This document shows, piece by piece, positions 16,594 through 24,969 of a stretch of DNA of 64,000 nt. The stretch is from the NCBI RefSeq assembly GCF_010686755.1, contig NZ_JAAGXA010000007.1, positions 186,001 through 250,000 on the forward strand, read 5' to 3'. How positions within the stretch are numbered: the first letter of the stretch is position 1; each line of letters starts with the position of its first letter. The notes below the pieces were generated by a model that worked only from the letters and a program-made list of their open reading frames with translations, was not told the origin of the DNA and did not search any database. The DNA is from Nocardioides zeae. Lineage in GTDB: Bacteria > Actinomycetota > Actinomycetes > Propionibacteriales > Nocardioidaceae. A program made the position numbers and the translations under genes.

Positions 16594-18057
16594 ATGGCCG
16601 ACCCCGCGCACGTGCACGACCTCGCGTCCGAGCTCGACGACGACAACCTCCAGCGGTCGATCTCCGGCTGGCTGCTCTTCTTCTACGTGCTGGGCGACGT
16701 GCTCGGCTCCGGCATCTACGTGCTCATCGGCGCCGTCGCGGCCGCGGTCGGCGGAGCGTTCTGGCTCGCCTTCCTCGCGGGTGTCACGGTCGCGACGCTG
16801 ACCGGTCTGGCGTACGCGGAGCTGGTCACGAAGCACCCCCAGGCGGCCGGCGCGGCGCTCTACGTCAGCAAGGCCTTCCGCAGGCCGTTCCTCACCTTCA
16901 TCATCACGATCTGCATGCTGTCGGCGACCTTCGCGGCCGCGGGGTCGCTGGCGACCGGCTTCTCGTCGTACTTCGCGCAGGTCTGGGAGCTGCCGCCGCC
17001 GCTGCTCATCGCCGTCATCTTCGTGGCGTCGCTGGCGGTCGTGAACTTCATCGGCATCACCGAGTCGGTGGTCGCCAACATGGTGATGACGTTCGTCGAG
17101 GTCGCGGGCCTCGCGGTCGTGGTGCTCATCGGCGTCGTGTACGTGAGCCGCGGCGAGGCCGACTTCTCGGTGCTCGTGCAGTTCGACACCGACGGCAGTC
17201 CGGTCTTCGCCGTGGTCGCCGGCGCCGCGCTGGCGTTCTTCGCCATGACGGGCTTCGAGAACGCCGCCAACGTCGCGGAGGAGACCGTCGACCCGTCGCG
17301 GAACTTCCCCCGCGCCCTCATCGGCGGCATGGTCGGCGCCGGCATCATCTACGTGATCGTCGCCATGACCGCGGCCCTGACGGTGCCGATCGACACCCTG
17401 GCCGAGTCCGACGCCGCGCTGCTCGAGGTGATCAAGGCCGACATCATCCCGGTGCCGGTCGGGGTGATGACCACGATCTTCGCCATCGTCGCCATGGTCG
17501 CGATCACCAACACGACCCTGGTGGCGCTGGTGACCCAGTCGCGCATCCTCTACGGCATGGCCCGGGAGGACGTCGTGCCCGGCGTCTTCGCCAAGGTCCA
17601 CGCCGCGCGCCGCAGCCCGTGGGTGGCGCTCGTCTTCTCGGCGCTCGTCGTCACGACGCTCCTCGCGGTCGGCCACACCCTCGACGCGGCCGGCATCGGC
17701 GGCTCCAGCGGGGTGGTCGAGCGCCTCGCCACCGTCACGGTGGTCTTCACCCTCGTCATCTACGCCCTCGTGATCGTCGCCGCGTTCGTGCTGCGGCGCG
17801 ACGAGCGCCCGGCCGACACCTTCCGCGCGCCGACCGCCCTGCTCGGGATCGGGATCGTCGGCAACGCGGGCCTGCTGGTCTACGTCGTCGTCGACGACCC
17901 CACCTCCCTGCTCTGGTGCGCGGGCCTCCTCGCCCTCGGGCTGCTGCTGTACGTCGTGGAGCGCTTCTTCGGTCGACGGGGCGAGACCCGGCCGCCGCCG
18001 GGCACGGCCCGGACCACGAGCACGAGCACGACGAGCACGGGGGAGGAGCACCGATGA
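16594..18057 (+). CDS. APC-superfamily amino-acid permease
   Basis: This 487-residue inner-membrane transporter has about 12-14 helices. Helix 1 holds the unwound substrate-binding signature GSGIYVLIG (about residues 38-46), and helix 6 contains FFAMTGFENAANVAEE, the APC-family substrate/ion site. The C-terminal tail is rich in Thr and Ser (TSTSTTSTG) and probably unstructured. The start is ATG with GGAAGG 7 nt upstream. The gene overlaps the following universal stress protein gene by 4 nt (ATGA), an arrangement seen for stress-linked APC transporters. The substrate (amino acid or amine) cannot be told from sequence. Confidence 0.9.
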   Translation: MADPAHVHDLASELDDDNLQRSISGWLLFFYVLGDVLGSGIYVLIGAVAAAVGGAFWLAFLAGVTVATLTGLAYAELVTKHPQAAGAALYVSKAFRRPFLTFIITICMLSATFAAAGSLATGFSSYFAQVWELPPPLLIAVIFVASLAVVNFIGITESVVANMVMTFVEVAGLAVVVLIGVVYVSRGEADFSVLVQFDTDGSPVFAVVAGAALAFFAMTGFENAANVAEETVDPSRNFPRALIGGMVGAGIIYVIVAMTAALTVPIDTLAESDAALLEVIKADIIPVPVGVMTTIFAIVAMVAITNTTLVALVTQSRILYGMAREDVVPGVFAKVHAARRSPWVALVFSALVVTTLLAVGHTLDAAGIGGSSGVVERLATVTVVFTLVIYALVIVAAFVLRRDERPADTFRAPTALLGIGIVGNAGLLVYVVVDDPTSLLWCAGLLALGLLLYVVERFFGRRGETRPPPGTARTTSTSTTSTGEEHR

Positions 18058-18524
18058 GCATGCACGTCGTCGTCGCCACCGACGGCTCGAAGCAGTCCCT
18101 CGCCGCCGCCCGGCACCTGCGGGCCCTCGCCGCGCCGGAGGCCCTGAGCGCCGTCACGGTGCTCGCGGTCGTGCGCCCGCTAGCGGCCGTCTCGTTCGTC
18201 GACGAGCTGTCGGGGACGGGCCGCGAGGACGCGGCGTCGTCGGTCGCGAGCTTCCGCGACGCCGCCAAGGCGTCGATCGACGTCATCGCGGCCGTCTTCG
18301 ACGGCTGGGGCCCGAAGGTGCACCGCAAGGTGCGCTCCGGGTCGCCGGCCAACGAGATCATCAAGGTCGCCGAGCAGGTCGACGCGGGCCTCGTCGTCGT
18401 GGCCAGCGGCGGCCGCGGGCTCAGCGACCGCGTGCTGCTGGGCAGCACCGCGCAGCGGGTGCAGCAGTACGCTCCGTGCCCGGTGCTCGTCGTGCGCCCG
18501 GCCCCCAAGCGTCGCCGCGCCTGA
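18054..18524 (+). CDS. Universal stress protein (UspA family)
   Basis: This 156-residue single-domain cytosolic protein starts VVVATDGSKQS, with the nucleotide-contacting Asp after strand 1. It ends with the ATP-binding signature ASGGRGLSDRVLLGSTAQRV, matching G-x2-G-x9-G-(S/T), and the terminal strand CPVLVVRP. It therefore likely binds ATP, unlike the non-binding UspA subgroup. The start ATG overlaps the permease stop, so it is cotranslated and may regulate the transporter or sense energy state. Confidence 0.92.
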   Translation: MSMHVVVATDGSKQSLAAARHLRALAAPEALSAVTVLAVVRPLAAVSFVDELSGTGREDAASSVASFRDAAKASIDVIAAVFDGWGPKVHRKVRSGSPANEIIKVAEQVDAGLVVVASGGRGLSDRVLLGSTAQRVQQYAPCPVLVVRPAPKRRRA

Positions 18525-18562
18525 TCCGGCCCGCCGCACCGGCGGACCCGTCCCGACGCCGA

Positions 18563-18602
18563 CCGGGGGTACGCCGCGGGCGGCTCCGCGTCGTACCCCC
18601 GG
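18563..18602. terminator. Bidirectional hairpin between usp and monooxygenase genes
   Basis: Perfect 11-bp arms CCGGGGGTACG (18563-18573) and CGTACCCCCGG (18592-18602) enclose an 18-nt loop that is itself GC-rich. It lies between two converging genes and probably stops transcription from both sides. There is no T-tract, as is common in high-GC actinobacteria. Confidence 0.75.
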
Positions 18603-18617
18603 CCGGGCGGTGCGGGC

Positions 18618-20453
18618 TCAGGACCGGTGGTGCACGTCCGCCTGGGCGAACACCGGCGTCGCGATGCCCTCGAACCGCGCCTTGAGCTGGAGCGCGAGGT
18701 AGAGCGAGTAGTGCCGCGACTGGTGCAGGTTGCCGCCGTGGAACCAGAGGCCGGGCTGCTGGGTGGGCTTCCACATGTTGCGCTGCTCGCCCTCCCACGG
18801 GCCGGGGTCCTTGGGGGTGTCGGACCCGAGGCCCCACACCTTGCCGACGCGGTCGGCGACCTCGGGGCTGATGAGGTCGGCGGCCCAGCCGTTCATCGAG
18901 CCGTAGCCCGTCGCGTAGACGACGAGGTCGGCCGGCAGCGTCGTGCCGTCCTCGAGCACGACGGCGTCCTCGGTCAGGTGGGAGACCTCGCCCTTCGCGA
19001 GCTTCACCTCGCCGTCGGCGACGAGCTCGGCGGCGCCCACGTCGATGTAGTAGCCGGAGCCGCGGCGCAGGTACTTCATGAACAGTCCCGAGTCGTCGGC
19101 CCCGAAGTCGAGGTCGAAGCCGGCGGCCTCCATGCGGGCGTAGAAGTCGGCGTCCTGCTCCCGGATCCGGTCGTAGAGCGGGATCTGGAACTCGTGCATG
19201 ATCCGGTAGGGGAGCGAGGCGAAGACGAGGTCGGCCTTCTCCGTGGTGACGCCCGCGGCGAGCGCACGCTCCGAGTAGAGGTCACCCAGGCCGATCTCCA
19301 TGAGCGAGGCGCTCTTGACGAGGTGGGTGGAGGACCGCTGCACCATCGTCACGTCGGCGTCGTTCTCCCACAGCGCGCCGCAGATGTCGAAGGCCGAGTT
19401 GTTGGAGCCGATGACGACGACCTTCTTGCCGCGGTAGGCGTCGGGGCCGGGGTGCTGCGAGGAGTGCTGCTGCTCGCCGCGGAAGACGTCCTGGCCCTCG
19501 AAGGTGGGCCAGTTGGGCTTGCCCGACATGCCGGTGGCGAGCACGAGCTGGGTCGGCTGCAGCGTGAGCGGCTGGCCCTCCCGCTCCACCTCGACGGTCC
19601 AGGTGCCCGTCTCCTCGGAGTAGGAGGCGGCGGTGGCGGTCGTGGAGGACCAGTACGGCACCTCCATCACCTTCGTGTAGAACTCCAGCCAGTCCCCGAC
19701 CTTGTCCTTCGGCGCGAAGACCGGCCAGTTGTCGGGGAACTTCAGGTAGGGCAGGTGGTCGTACCAGACCGGGTCGTGGAGGCACAGCGACTTGTAGCGG
19801 CTGCGCCACTGGTCGCCGGGCCGCGGGTGCTTGTCGATGACGAGGCTCGGCACGCCGAGCTGACGCAGCCGCGCGCCGAGCGCGATGCCGCCCTGCCCGC
19901 CACCGATCACGAGCACGTACGGCTGCGTCGTCGAGCCGAGCGACGCCGCCTCCTCCTGGCGCTTCTCGCTCCACGTGCGGCGGTCGCGCTGCGCCCCGTG
20001 CTCCGCTCCCATCGGGCGGCGGGTGCCGCGCGGCTCCTCGTGGCCGGTGAGCTCGAAGAGCGTCGTCAGGAAGGTCCAGGCGACGAGACGGCCGTCCTCG
20101 TCGCGCAGGCGGGCGAGACCGCGGCCGCGGCCCGTCGCGGTGGCGAACTCGAACCACGCCGTGACGACGCCGTCCTCCTCGGTGGCGTCCTCGCCGAGGC
20201 GGAAGTCGTGGGGGTCGGTGCCCTCGAGCGTCGCGGTGAGCAGGTCCGCGACGCCGGCCCGGTCCTCGACGGTCGTCAGGTTCCAGCTGAACGCGACGAG
20301 GTCGCGCCAGAAGCTCGTGGTCGCGAACTGCTCGGCGGCGCCGGCGACGTCGCGGGCACGGAGCGCGGCCTCGAACCGGTCGAACCAGGCGGTCGCGCGG
20401 GCCGTGGGGTCGGACGGGCCCGTGTCGGTGGGCCGTTCGGCGATCTGGGTCAT
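18618..20453 (-). CDS. Flavin-dependent monooxygenase with NTF2-like N-terminal domain
   Basis: This 611-residue enzyme is built from two parts. Residues 15-150 look like an NTF2/SnoaL-type small domain (WFDRFEAALRARDVAGAAEQF, FWRDLVAF). Residues 175 on are an FMO/YUCCA-like FAD and NAD(P)H oxidoreductase: FAD motif VIGGGQGGIALGARL (184-189 GGGQGG), the conserved ATG segment LVLATGMSGKPN, NADPH site VVVIGSNNSAFDICGAL (about 345-361) and C-terminal VVYATGYGSM. Such enzymes insert oxygen into S, N or carbonyl substrates. The substrate here is unknown. It diverges from a GAF-domain regulator that probably controls it. Confidence 0.88.
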   Translation of the reverse strand: MTQIAERPTDTGPSDPTARATAWFDRFEAALRARDVAGAAEQFATTSFWRDLVAFSWNLTTVEDRAGVADLLTATLEGTDPHDFRLGEDATEEDGVVTAWFEFATATGRGRGLARLRDEDGRLVAWTFLTTLFELTGHEEPRGTRRPMGAEHGAQRDRRTWSEKRQEEAASLGSTTQPYVLVIGGGQGGIALGARLRQLGVPSLVIDKHPRPGDQWRSRYKSLCLHDPVWYDHLPYLKFPDNWPVFAPKDKVGDWLEFYTKVMEVPYWSSTTATAASYSEETGTWTVEVEREGQPLTLQPTQLVLATGMSGKPNWPTFEGQDVFRGEQQHSSQHPGPDAYRGKKVVVIGSNNSAFDICGALWENDADVTMVQRSSTHLVKSASLMEIGLGDLYSERALAAGVTTEKADLVFASLPYRIMHEFQIPLYDRIREQDADFYARMEAAGFDLDFGADDSGLFMKYLRRGSGYYIDVGAAELVADGEVKLAKGEVSHLTEDAVVLEDGTTLPADLVVYATGYGSMNGWAADLISPEVADRVGKVWGLGSDTPKDPGPWEGEQRNMWKPTQQPGLWFHGGNLHQSRHYSLYLALQLKARFEGIATPVFAQADVHHRS

Positions 20454-20510
20454 GGTTGTTCCTTCCGATCAGGTGTGACCCAGGACACGCCTCCCCGGTT
20501 CGACCGCGGA

Positions 20511-20566
20511 AGCGTTGCGGGGCGTTGCGGGGCGTTGCGCCACGTTGCACCGTGACCCCGGTCACG
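20511..20566. promoter_or_regulatory. Four 10-bp tandem repeats plus palindrome in a divergent control region
   Basis: Four consecutive 10-bp units with core CGTTGC occupy 20511-20550 (AGCGTTGCGG, GGCGTTGCGG, GGCGTTGCGC, CACGTTGCAC). The period is about one helical turn. Immediately after, 20551-20566 is a dyad with arms CGTGACC and GGTCACG around CC. The block lies between the divergent monooxygenase and GAF-regulator genes and is the obvious candidate for the regulator's binding region. Confidence 0.65.
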
Positions 20567-20630
20567 ACACCCGCCTATGCTGCCGGGGTCCGTACGACGC
20601 GGTGCGGGCCACGCGGCAGCGGGAGGCGGC

Positions 20631-21824
20631 ATGGGGTTCAGCGCGGTGGCACCCGGGACCGACCTGTCGGTCCACGCCCGCGAGCTGCGGCGGGTGCACG
20701 ACGCCGTCCTCGGCGGCACGCGCCTCGCGCCCGGGGCCCGGCCCCGCGCGGTGGTGGCCCGGTCGTGGCGGCGGATGCTCGAGCTCGGCCTCGACCCGGA
20801 CGGGGCGGGCGCCCGCGACCCGCTGCCCCTCGCGGAGGTCGAGGCGCGGCGCCGGCGATCCCCGCTGTCCGACGTCATCGACGACCTGCGCCGCGCGCTC
20901 GCGAGCGTCGCCGACGCCTCCCGCTTCCTCCTCGTCGTGACCGACGCGGACGGGATCATCCTGTGGCGCGAGGGGGCGAGCGCCGTGCGCCGCCGGGCCG
21001 ACACGCTCGGCTTCGGCGAGGGGGCGCTCTGGTCGGAGTCGCAGGTGGGCACCAACGCGATCGGCACCGCACTGGCCGAGCAGGCGCCCGTGCAGCTCTT
21101 CTCCGCCGAGCACTTCGAGGCGCAGCAGCACCCCTGGTACTGCACCGCCATGCCGCTCCACGACCCGCGCACCGGGGACCTGCTCGGTGTCGTCGACGTG
21201 AGCGGCCCGGCGCTGACGATGCACCCCGCGATCACCGCCCTGGTCGAGACGGCGGTCCGGCTCGCCGAGGCCCGCCTGGCGCAGCTGCACGCCGAGCGCC
21301 TCGATCGGCTGCGCCGCTCCTGCGACCACGTCATCGGTACGTCGACGGGCCCGCTCCTCGTCGTCGACGACGACGGCTGGGTGGCGCACCGCTCGGGCAT
21401 CGCCGTGCGCGACCGCATCGCCGCCCCGCGGGCCGAGACCACGGTCGCCGTGCCGGGCCTGGGCGTCTGCCTGCCGGAGCGCCTCGACGGCGGGTGGCTG
21501 GTGCGCCCGGCTGCGGCGGAGCGGCGGCTGCGCATGCGGCTCGACCTGCGGGGGGAGCCGCTGCTGGAGGCGACCTCGGGCGGCGAGCAGTGGCGTCGGG
21601 CGCTGAGCCGCCGGCACGCCGACATCCTGGTGCGCGTCGCCGCCGCCGGCCCGGCCGGCCTCACGCCCGCGGCGTTGAGCCGCGACCTGTTCGGCGACGA
21701 CACCCACGAGGTGACCGTCCGCGCCGAGGTCTCGCGCATGCGGCGCGTGCTCGGCGCGGTGCTCGGCACTGCGCCCTACCGCCTCGCGCCCGAGATCGAG
21801 CTCGAGGTGCTGCCCGGCTCCTGA
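20631..21824 (+). CDS. GAF-domain transcriptional regulator
   Basis: This 397-residue cytosolic regulator has a central GAF sensor domain. Residues near 75-210 include RFLLVVTDADGIILWREG and GEGALWSESQVGTNAIGTALAEQAPVQ, the hallmark of AcoR-type activators. It lacks the sigma54 AAA+ domain of AcoR. Instead it ends with an HTH-like region (LSRRHADILVRVAAAGPAGLTPAALSRDL, VRAEVSRMRRVLG). Proteins of this kind are common in actinobacteria beside aldehyde dehydrogenases and monooxygenases. The ATG at 20631 has GGGAGG 5-6 nt upstream; an upstream in-frame start at 20577 would add 18 low-complexity residues. Confidence 0.85.
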   Translation: MGFSAVAPGTDLSVHARELRRVHDAVLGGTRLAPGARPRAVVARSWRRMLELGLDPDGAGARDPLPLAEVEARRRRSPLSDVIDDLRRALASVADASRFLLVVTDADGIILWREGASAVRRRADTLGFGEGALWSESQVGTNAIGTALAEQAPVQLFSAEHFEAQQHPWYCTAMPLHDPRTGDLLGVVDVSGPALTMHPAITALVETAVRLAEARLAQLHAERLDRLRRSCDHVIGTSTGPLLVVDDDGWVAHRSGIAVRDRIAAPRAETTVAVPGLGVCLPERLDGGWLVRPAAAERRLRMRLDLRGEPLLEATSGGEQWRRALSRRHADILVRVAAAGPAGLTPAALSRDLFGDDTHEVTVRAEVSRMRRVLGAVLGTAPYRLAPEIELEVLPGS

Positions 21825-21859
21825 GCCGACGTGCGTGGCCGGGCCCGCGGCGCACGCCG

Positions 21860-21865
21860 TAGGGT
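21860..21865 (+). promoter_or_regulatory. -10 hexamer for a leaderless transcript
   Basis: TAGGGT ends 8 nt before the GTG at 21874. At the usual 6-7 nt from -10 to the transcription start, the mRNA would begin at or within 2 nt of the start codon. No clear -35 is seen. Confidence 0.5.
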
Positions 21866-21873
21866 CCCGTCCC

Positions 21874-22233
21874 GTGGAGATCCTGCGGCTCGTCCTCCTG
21901 CTCCTGCACGTGCTCGGCTTCGCCGCGCTCATCGGCGGCCTCCTCGCGCAGGTGCGCGACGAGGAGAAGCGGATCACGCCCCCCGTGCGCGACGGCATCG
22001 GCACGGCCTTCGTGGCCGGGCTGCTGCTCGTCGGCGTCCTGGAGGCCGGCGACGCGGACGTCGACCACGTGAAGATCGCGGTGAAGTTCGCGATCGGGCT
22101 CGTGCTGCTCGTGCTCGTCATGGCCAACGTGCGCAAGCCGCGGATCCCCGACGGCCTGTTCTTCGGCCTGCTGACGCTGAGCATCGTCGAGGTCGTCGTC
22201 GCGATCTTCGTCTCGCCCGTCCACACCTTCTGA
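21874..22233 (+). CDS. Small four-helix membrane protein
   Basis: 119 residues with about four predicted membrane helices (ILRLVLLLLHVLGFAALIGGLLAQV, GIGTAFVAGLLLVGVLEAG, VKIAVKFAIGLVLLVLVMANV, GLFFGLLTLSIVEVVVAIFV). I recognise it only as an actinobacterial integral membrane protein of unknown function. A longer in-frame start at 21835 gives a non-hydrophobic leader and no ribosome site. The GTG at 21874 follows a TAGGGT -10 box, which favours a leaderless start. It lies just upstream of pcrA but separated by about 80 nt. Confidence 0.75.
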   Translation: MEILRLVLLLLHVLGFAALIGGLLAQVRDEEKRITPPVRDGIGTAFVAGLLLVGVLEAGDADVDHVKIAVKFAIGLVLLVLVMANVRKPRIPDGLFFGLLTLSIVEVVVAIFVSPVHTF

Positions 22234-22295
22234 GCAGGTCCCCGGCGCCCCCGTCCGTCGGGGTCGCCGGGGCCAGGAACGTCGGCGCCCGGACG

Positions 22296-22301
22296 TAGGC
22301 T
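22296..22301 (+). promoter_or_regulatory. -10 hexamer of pcrA
   Basis: TAGGCT lies 9 nt before the pcrA ATG, the spacing expected for a transcript with a leader of at most about 3 nt. There is no ribosome-binding site upstream of the ATG, which agrees with leaderless initiation. Confidence 0.5.
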
Positions 22302-22310
22302 GGTCCGACG

Positions 22311-24863
22311 ATGAGCAGCTCCTCCATGATCCCCGGCCTCGAGCACCTCCTGCCCCCCACGCCGTCCCCCTCGACCGCGTCGACGCCGTCGGCCGCGGGC
22401 CGTGGCGCGACGGACGCGTCGGGTGGTGCGGACGCGTCGGACCAGCCGAGCGGCACGGGCGCCGAGGCGCTCCTCGAGGGGCTCAACGACCCGCAGCGCG
22501 AGGCGGTCGTGCACGCAGGCGCCCCGCTGCTGGTGGTCGCCGGCGCGGGGTCGGGGAAGACCCGCGTGCTGACGCGCCGCATCGCGTGGCTCGTGAGCCA
22601 GCGCAAGGCCCACCCGGGGTCGATCCTGGCCATCACGTTCACCAACAAGGCCGCCGCCGAGATGAAGGAGCGCGTCGAGGCGCTCGTCGGGCGGCGCGCC
22701 CGCGTCATGTGGGTCTCGACCTTCCACTCGGCCTGCGTGCGCATCCTCCGCAAGGAGATCGACCGGCTGGGGTTCTCCTCGAGCTTCTCGATCTACGACG
22801 CGGCCGACTCCCAGCGCCTGATGACCCTGGTGCTCAACGACCTGGACCTCGACCCGAAGCGCTACCAGCCGCGCGCCGTGCTGACGTGGGTGTCCAACGC
22901 GAAGAACGAGCTGAAGGACGCCGAGCAGGCGACCGCCGAGGCCGACAACGGCGTCGAGCAGGCCTACGCGTCGGCCTACGCGGAGTACCAGAAGCGCCTG
23001 CAGGCGGCGAACGCGCTGGACTTCGACGACCTGATCATGCTCACGGTGCACCTCTTCGCGGCGTACCCGGAGGTCCGTGAGGTCTACCGGCGACGGTTCC
23101 GGCACGTGCTCGTGGACGAGTACCAGGACACCAACCACGCGCAGTACGCGTTGATCCACCAGCTGTGCGCCGACGACCCCGAGGCCGCCCGCGACTCGGT
23201 GCTGGCGGGCGCCGCGGCGCCGGGTGACGCCGGCGGGTCCGGCGGGGAGCGCGTGCCGCCGAGCGAGCTCATGGTGGTGGGCGACGCCGACCAGTCGATC
23301 TACGCGTTCCGTGGCGCCAACATCCGCAACATCCTCGACTTCGAGCAGGACTTCCCGAACGCCTCGACCGTGCTGCTCGAACAGAACTACCGCTCCACCC
23401 AGACGATCCTCACCGCCGCGAACGCGGTGATCGGCAACAACGAGGGCCGCAAGCCGAAGCGGCTGTGGTCCGACGCGGGTGACGGTGAGCCGATCGTCGG
23501 CTACGTGGCGGACGACGAGCACGACGAGGCCCGGTTCGTCGCCGACGAGATCGACAAGCTCACCGACGAGCACGGCGTGCGGGCCTGCGACGTCGCGGTG
23601 TTCTACCGCACCAACGCGCAGTCGCGCGTCTTCGAGGAGATCTTCGTGCGCGTCGGGCTGCCCTACAAGGTGGTCGGGGGCGTGCGGTTCTACGAGCGCA
23701 AGGAGGTCCGCGACGCGCTGGCCTACCTGCGGCTGCTCGCCAACCCGGCCGACGAGATCTCGCTGCGCCGGGTGGTCAACACCCCGAAGCGGGGGATCGG
23801 CGACCGGGCGCAGGCGTGCGTGGCAGCGCTGGCGGCGCGCGAGGGCACGACGTACTGGGAGGCCCTGCGGGTCGCCCACCGGGCCGACGGCATCGCGTCG
23901 CGCTCGGTCAAGGCCATCCGCGGCTTCGTCGACGTGGTCGAGGAGCTCCAGGAGATGGTGGCGGCCGACGAGCGCCCCGACGTGATCCTCGAGGCGGCGC
24001 TCGACCGGTCGGGCTACCTGGCCGAGCTGGAGGAGTCCGACGACCCGCAGGACCACACGCGCGTGGAGAACCTCGCCGAGCTGGTGGCCGTGGCCCGGGA
24101 GTTCGCGGACGACCCCCAGGCGGGTCCGTCGGCCGACCCCGACGACGTCGAGGCGGGCGCGGTGCAGCCGGGCCTCCGCGACTTCCTCGAACGGGTCGCG
24201 CTCGTGGCCGACGCCGACCAGATCCCCGACGACGACGGCGGTGACGGCGTCGTCACGCTGATGACGCTCCACACCGCCAAGGGCCTGGAGTTCCCCGTGG
24301 TCTTCCTCAGCGGCATGGAGGACGGGGTCTTCCCCCACATGCGCGCCCTCGGGGACCGCAAGGAGCTGGAGGAGGAGCGTCGCCTGGCCTACGTCGGGCT
24401 GACCCGGGCGCGCGAGCGGTTGTACCTGTCGCGGGCCGTCGTGCGGTCCGCCTGGGGCGCACCGTCCCACAACCCGGCGTCGCGGTTCCTCGACGAGCTG
24501 CCGGCGACGCTCGTCGACTGGCGACGCACCGCCGCCGCGATGACGACGTGGAACCGCCCCGACCTCGGCTCCTCGTGGTCCGGCGCGTCGCGCTCGGGCT
24601 CCACGCCGCTCGGCGCGCCCACCCCGGCGGGCCGACGCAACTTCTCGGCGGCCGCCGCCCGTGCCGACGCGGCCGCCAAGGCCAAGAAGAACCGCGAGGT
24701 GCCGAACCTGGCGCCCGGGGACCGCGTCGTCCACGACACGTTCGGCATGGGCACGGTCGTCACCGTCGAGGGCGCCGCGGACAAGGCCGTCGCGTCGATC
24801 GACTTCGGCAGCAGCGGCGTCAAGCGCCTGCTGCTGCGCTACGCGCCGGTCGAGAAGCTCTGA
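22311..24863 (+). CDS. pcrA: ATP-dependent 3'-5' DNA helicase PcrA/UvrD
   Basis: This 850-residue superfamily 1A helicase unwinds DNA in repair and removes recombinase or stalled complexes. Motif I is AGAGSGKT (77-84) and motif Ia ITFTNKAAAEM. Motif II is VDEYQDTN and motif III VGDADQSIYAFRGA, followed by QNYRST. Motif V is TLHTAKGLEFP and motif VI YVGLTRARERLYLS. The first 55 residues are a Ser/Pro-rich extension common in actinobacterial PcrA. An insertion of about 20 residues (AGAAAPGDAGGSGG) sits between motifs II and III. The C-terminal Tudor-like segment (NLAPGDRVVHDTFGMGTVVTVEG) is the RNA-polymerase-binding domain of PcrA/UvrD. Confidence 0.97.
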   Translation: MSSSSMIPGLEHLLPPTPSPSTASTPSAAGRGATDASGGADASDQPSGTGAEALLEGLNDPQREAVVHAGAPLLVVAGAGSGKTRVLTRRIAWLVSQRKAHPGSILAITFTNKAAAEMKERVEALVGRRARVMWVSTFHSACVRILRKEIDRLGFSSSFSIYDAADSQRLMTLVLNDLDLDPKRYQPRAVLTWVSNAKNELKDAEQATAEADNGVEQAYASAYAEYQKRLQAANALDFDDLIMLTVHLFAAYPEVREVYRRRFRHVLVDEYQDTNHAQYALIHQLCADDPEAARDSVLAGAAAPGDAGGSGGERVPPSELMVVGDADQSIYAFRGANIRNILDFEQDFPNASTVLLEQNYRSTQTILTAANAVIGNNEGRKPKRLWSDAGDGEPIVGYVADDEHDEARFVADEIDKLTDEHGVRACDVAVFYRTNAQSRVFEEIFVRVGLPYKVVGGVRFYERKEVRDALAYLRLLANPADEISLRRVVNTPKRGIGDRAQACVAALAAREGTTYWEALRVAHRADGIASRSVKAIRGFVDVVEELQEMVAADERPDVILEAALDRSGYLAELEESDDPQDHTRVENLAELVAVAREFADDPQAGPSADPDDVEAGAVQPGLRDFLERVALVADADQIPDDDGGDGVVTLMTLHTAKGLEFPVVFLSGMEDGVFPHMRALGDRKELEEERRLAYVGLTRARERLYLSRAVVRSAWGAPSHNPASRFLDELPATLVDWRRTAAAMTTWNRPDLGSSWSGASRSGSTPLGAPTPAGRRNFSAAAARADAAAKAKKNREVPNLAPGDRVVHDTFGMGTVVTVEGAADKAVASIDFGSSGVKRLLLRYAPVEKL

Positions 24864-24890
24864 CCGCGGGCGGTGTCGCCCCGTCAACGC

Positions 24891-24954
24891 GACAGTCCCT
24901 GACGTTTCCGACCACCTGGATCGATCCAGGTGATCGGAAACGTCAGGGGCTGTC
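24891..24954. terminator. 64-bp near-perfect palindrome between pcrA and the M23 gene
   Basis: The arms are GACAG (24891-24895), CCCTGACGTTTCCGA (24897-24911) and their complements at 24950-24954 and 24934-24948. The centre is a 20-bp perfect palindrome (24913-24932, starting CACCTGGATC). Only two position pairs do not match: T24896 with G24949, which can wobble-pair as RNA, and C24912 with A24933. Sited between converging genes, it is a strong bidirectional terminator candidate. Its symmetry is far greater than termination needs. Confidence 0.8.
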
Positions 24955-24969
24955 CCGTCGAGCGAAGGA

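Noticed and set aside
14358..18524. 1388-codon open frame on the plus strand
   Set aside because: It runs through the histidine kinase, regulator and permease in another frame and joins the universal stress protein only at its end. The real genes have proper starts and family motifs.
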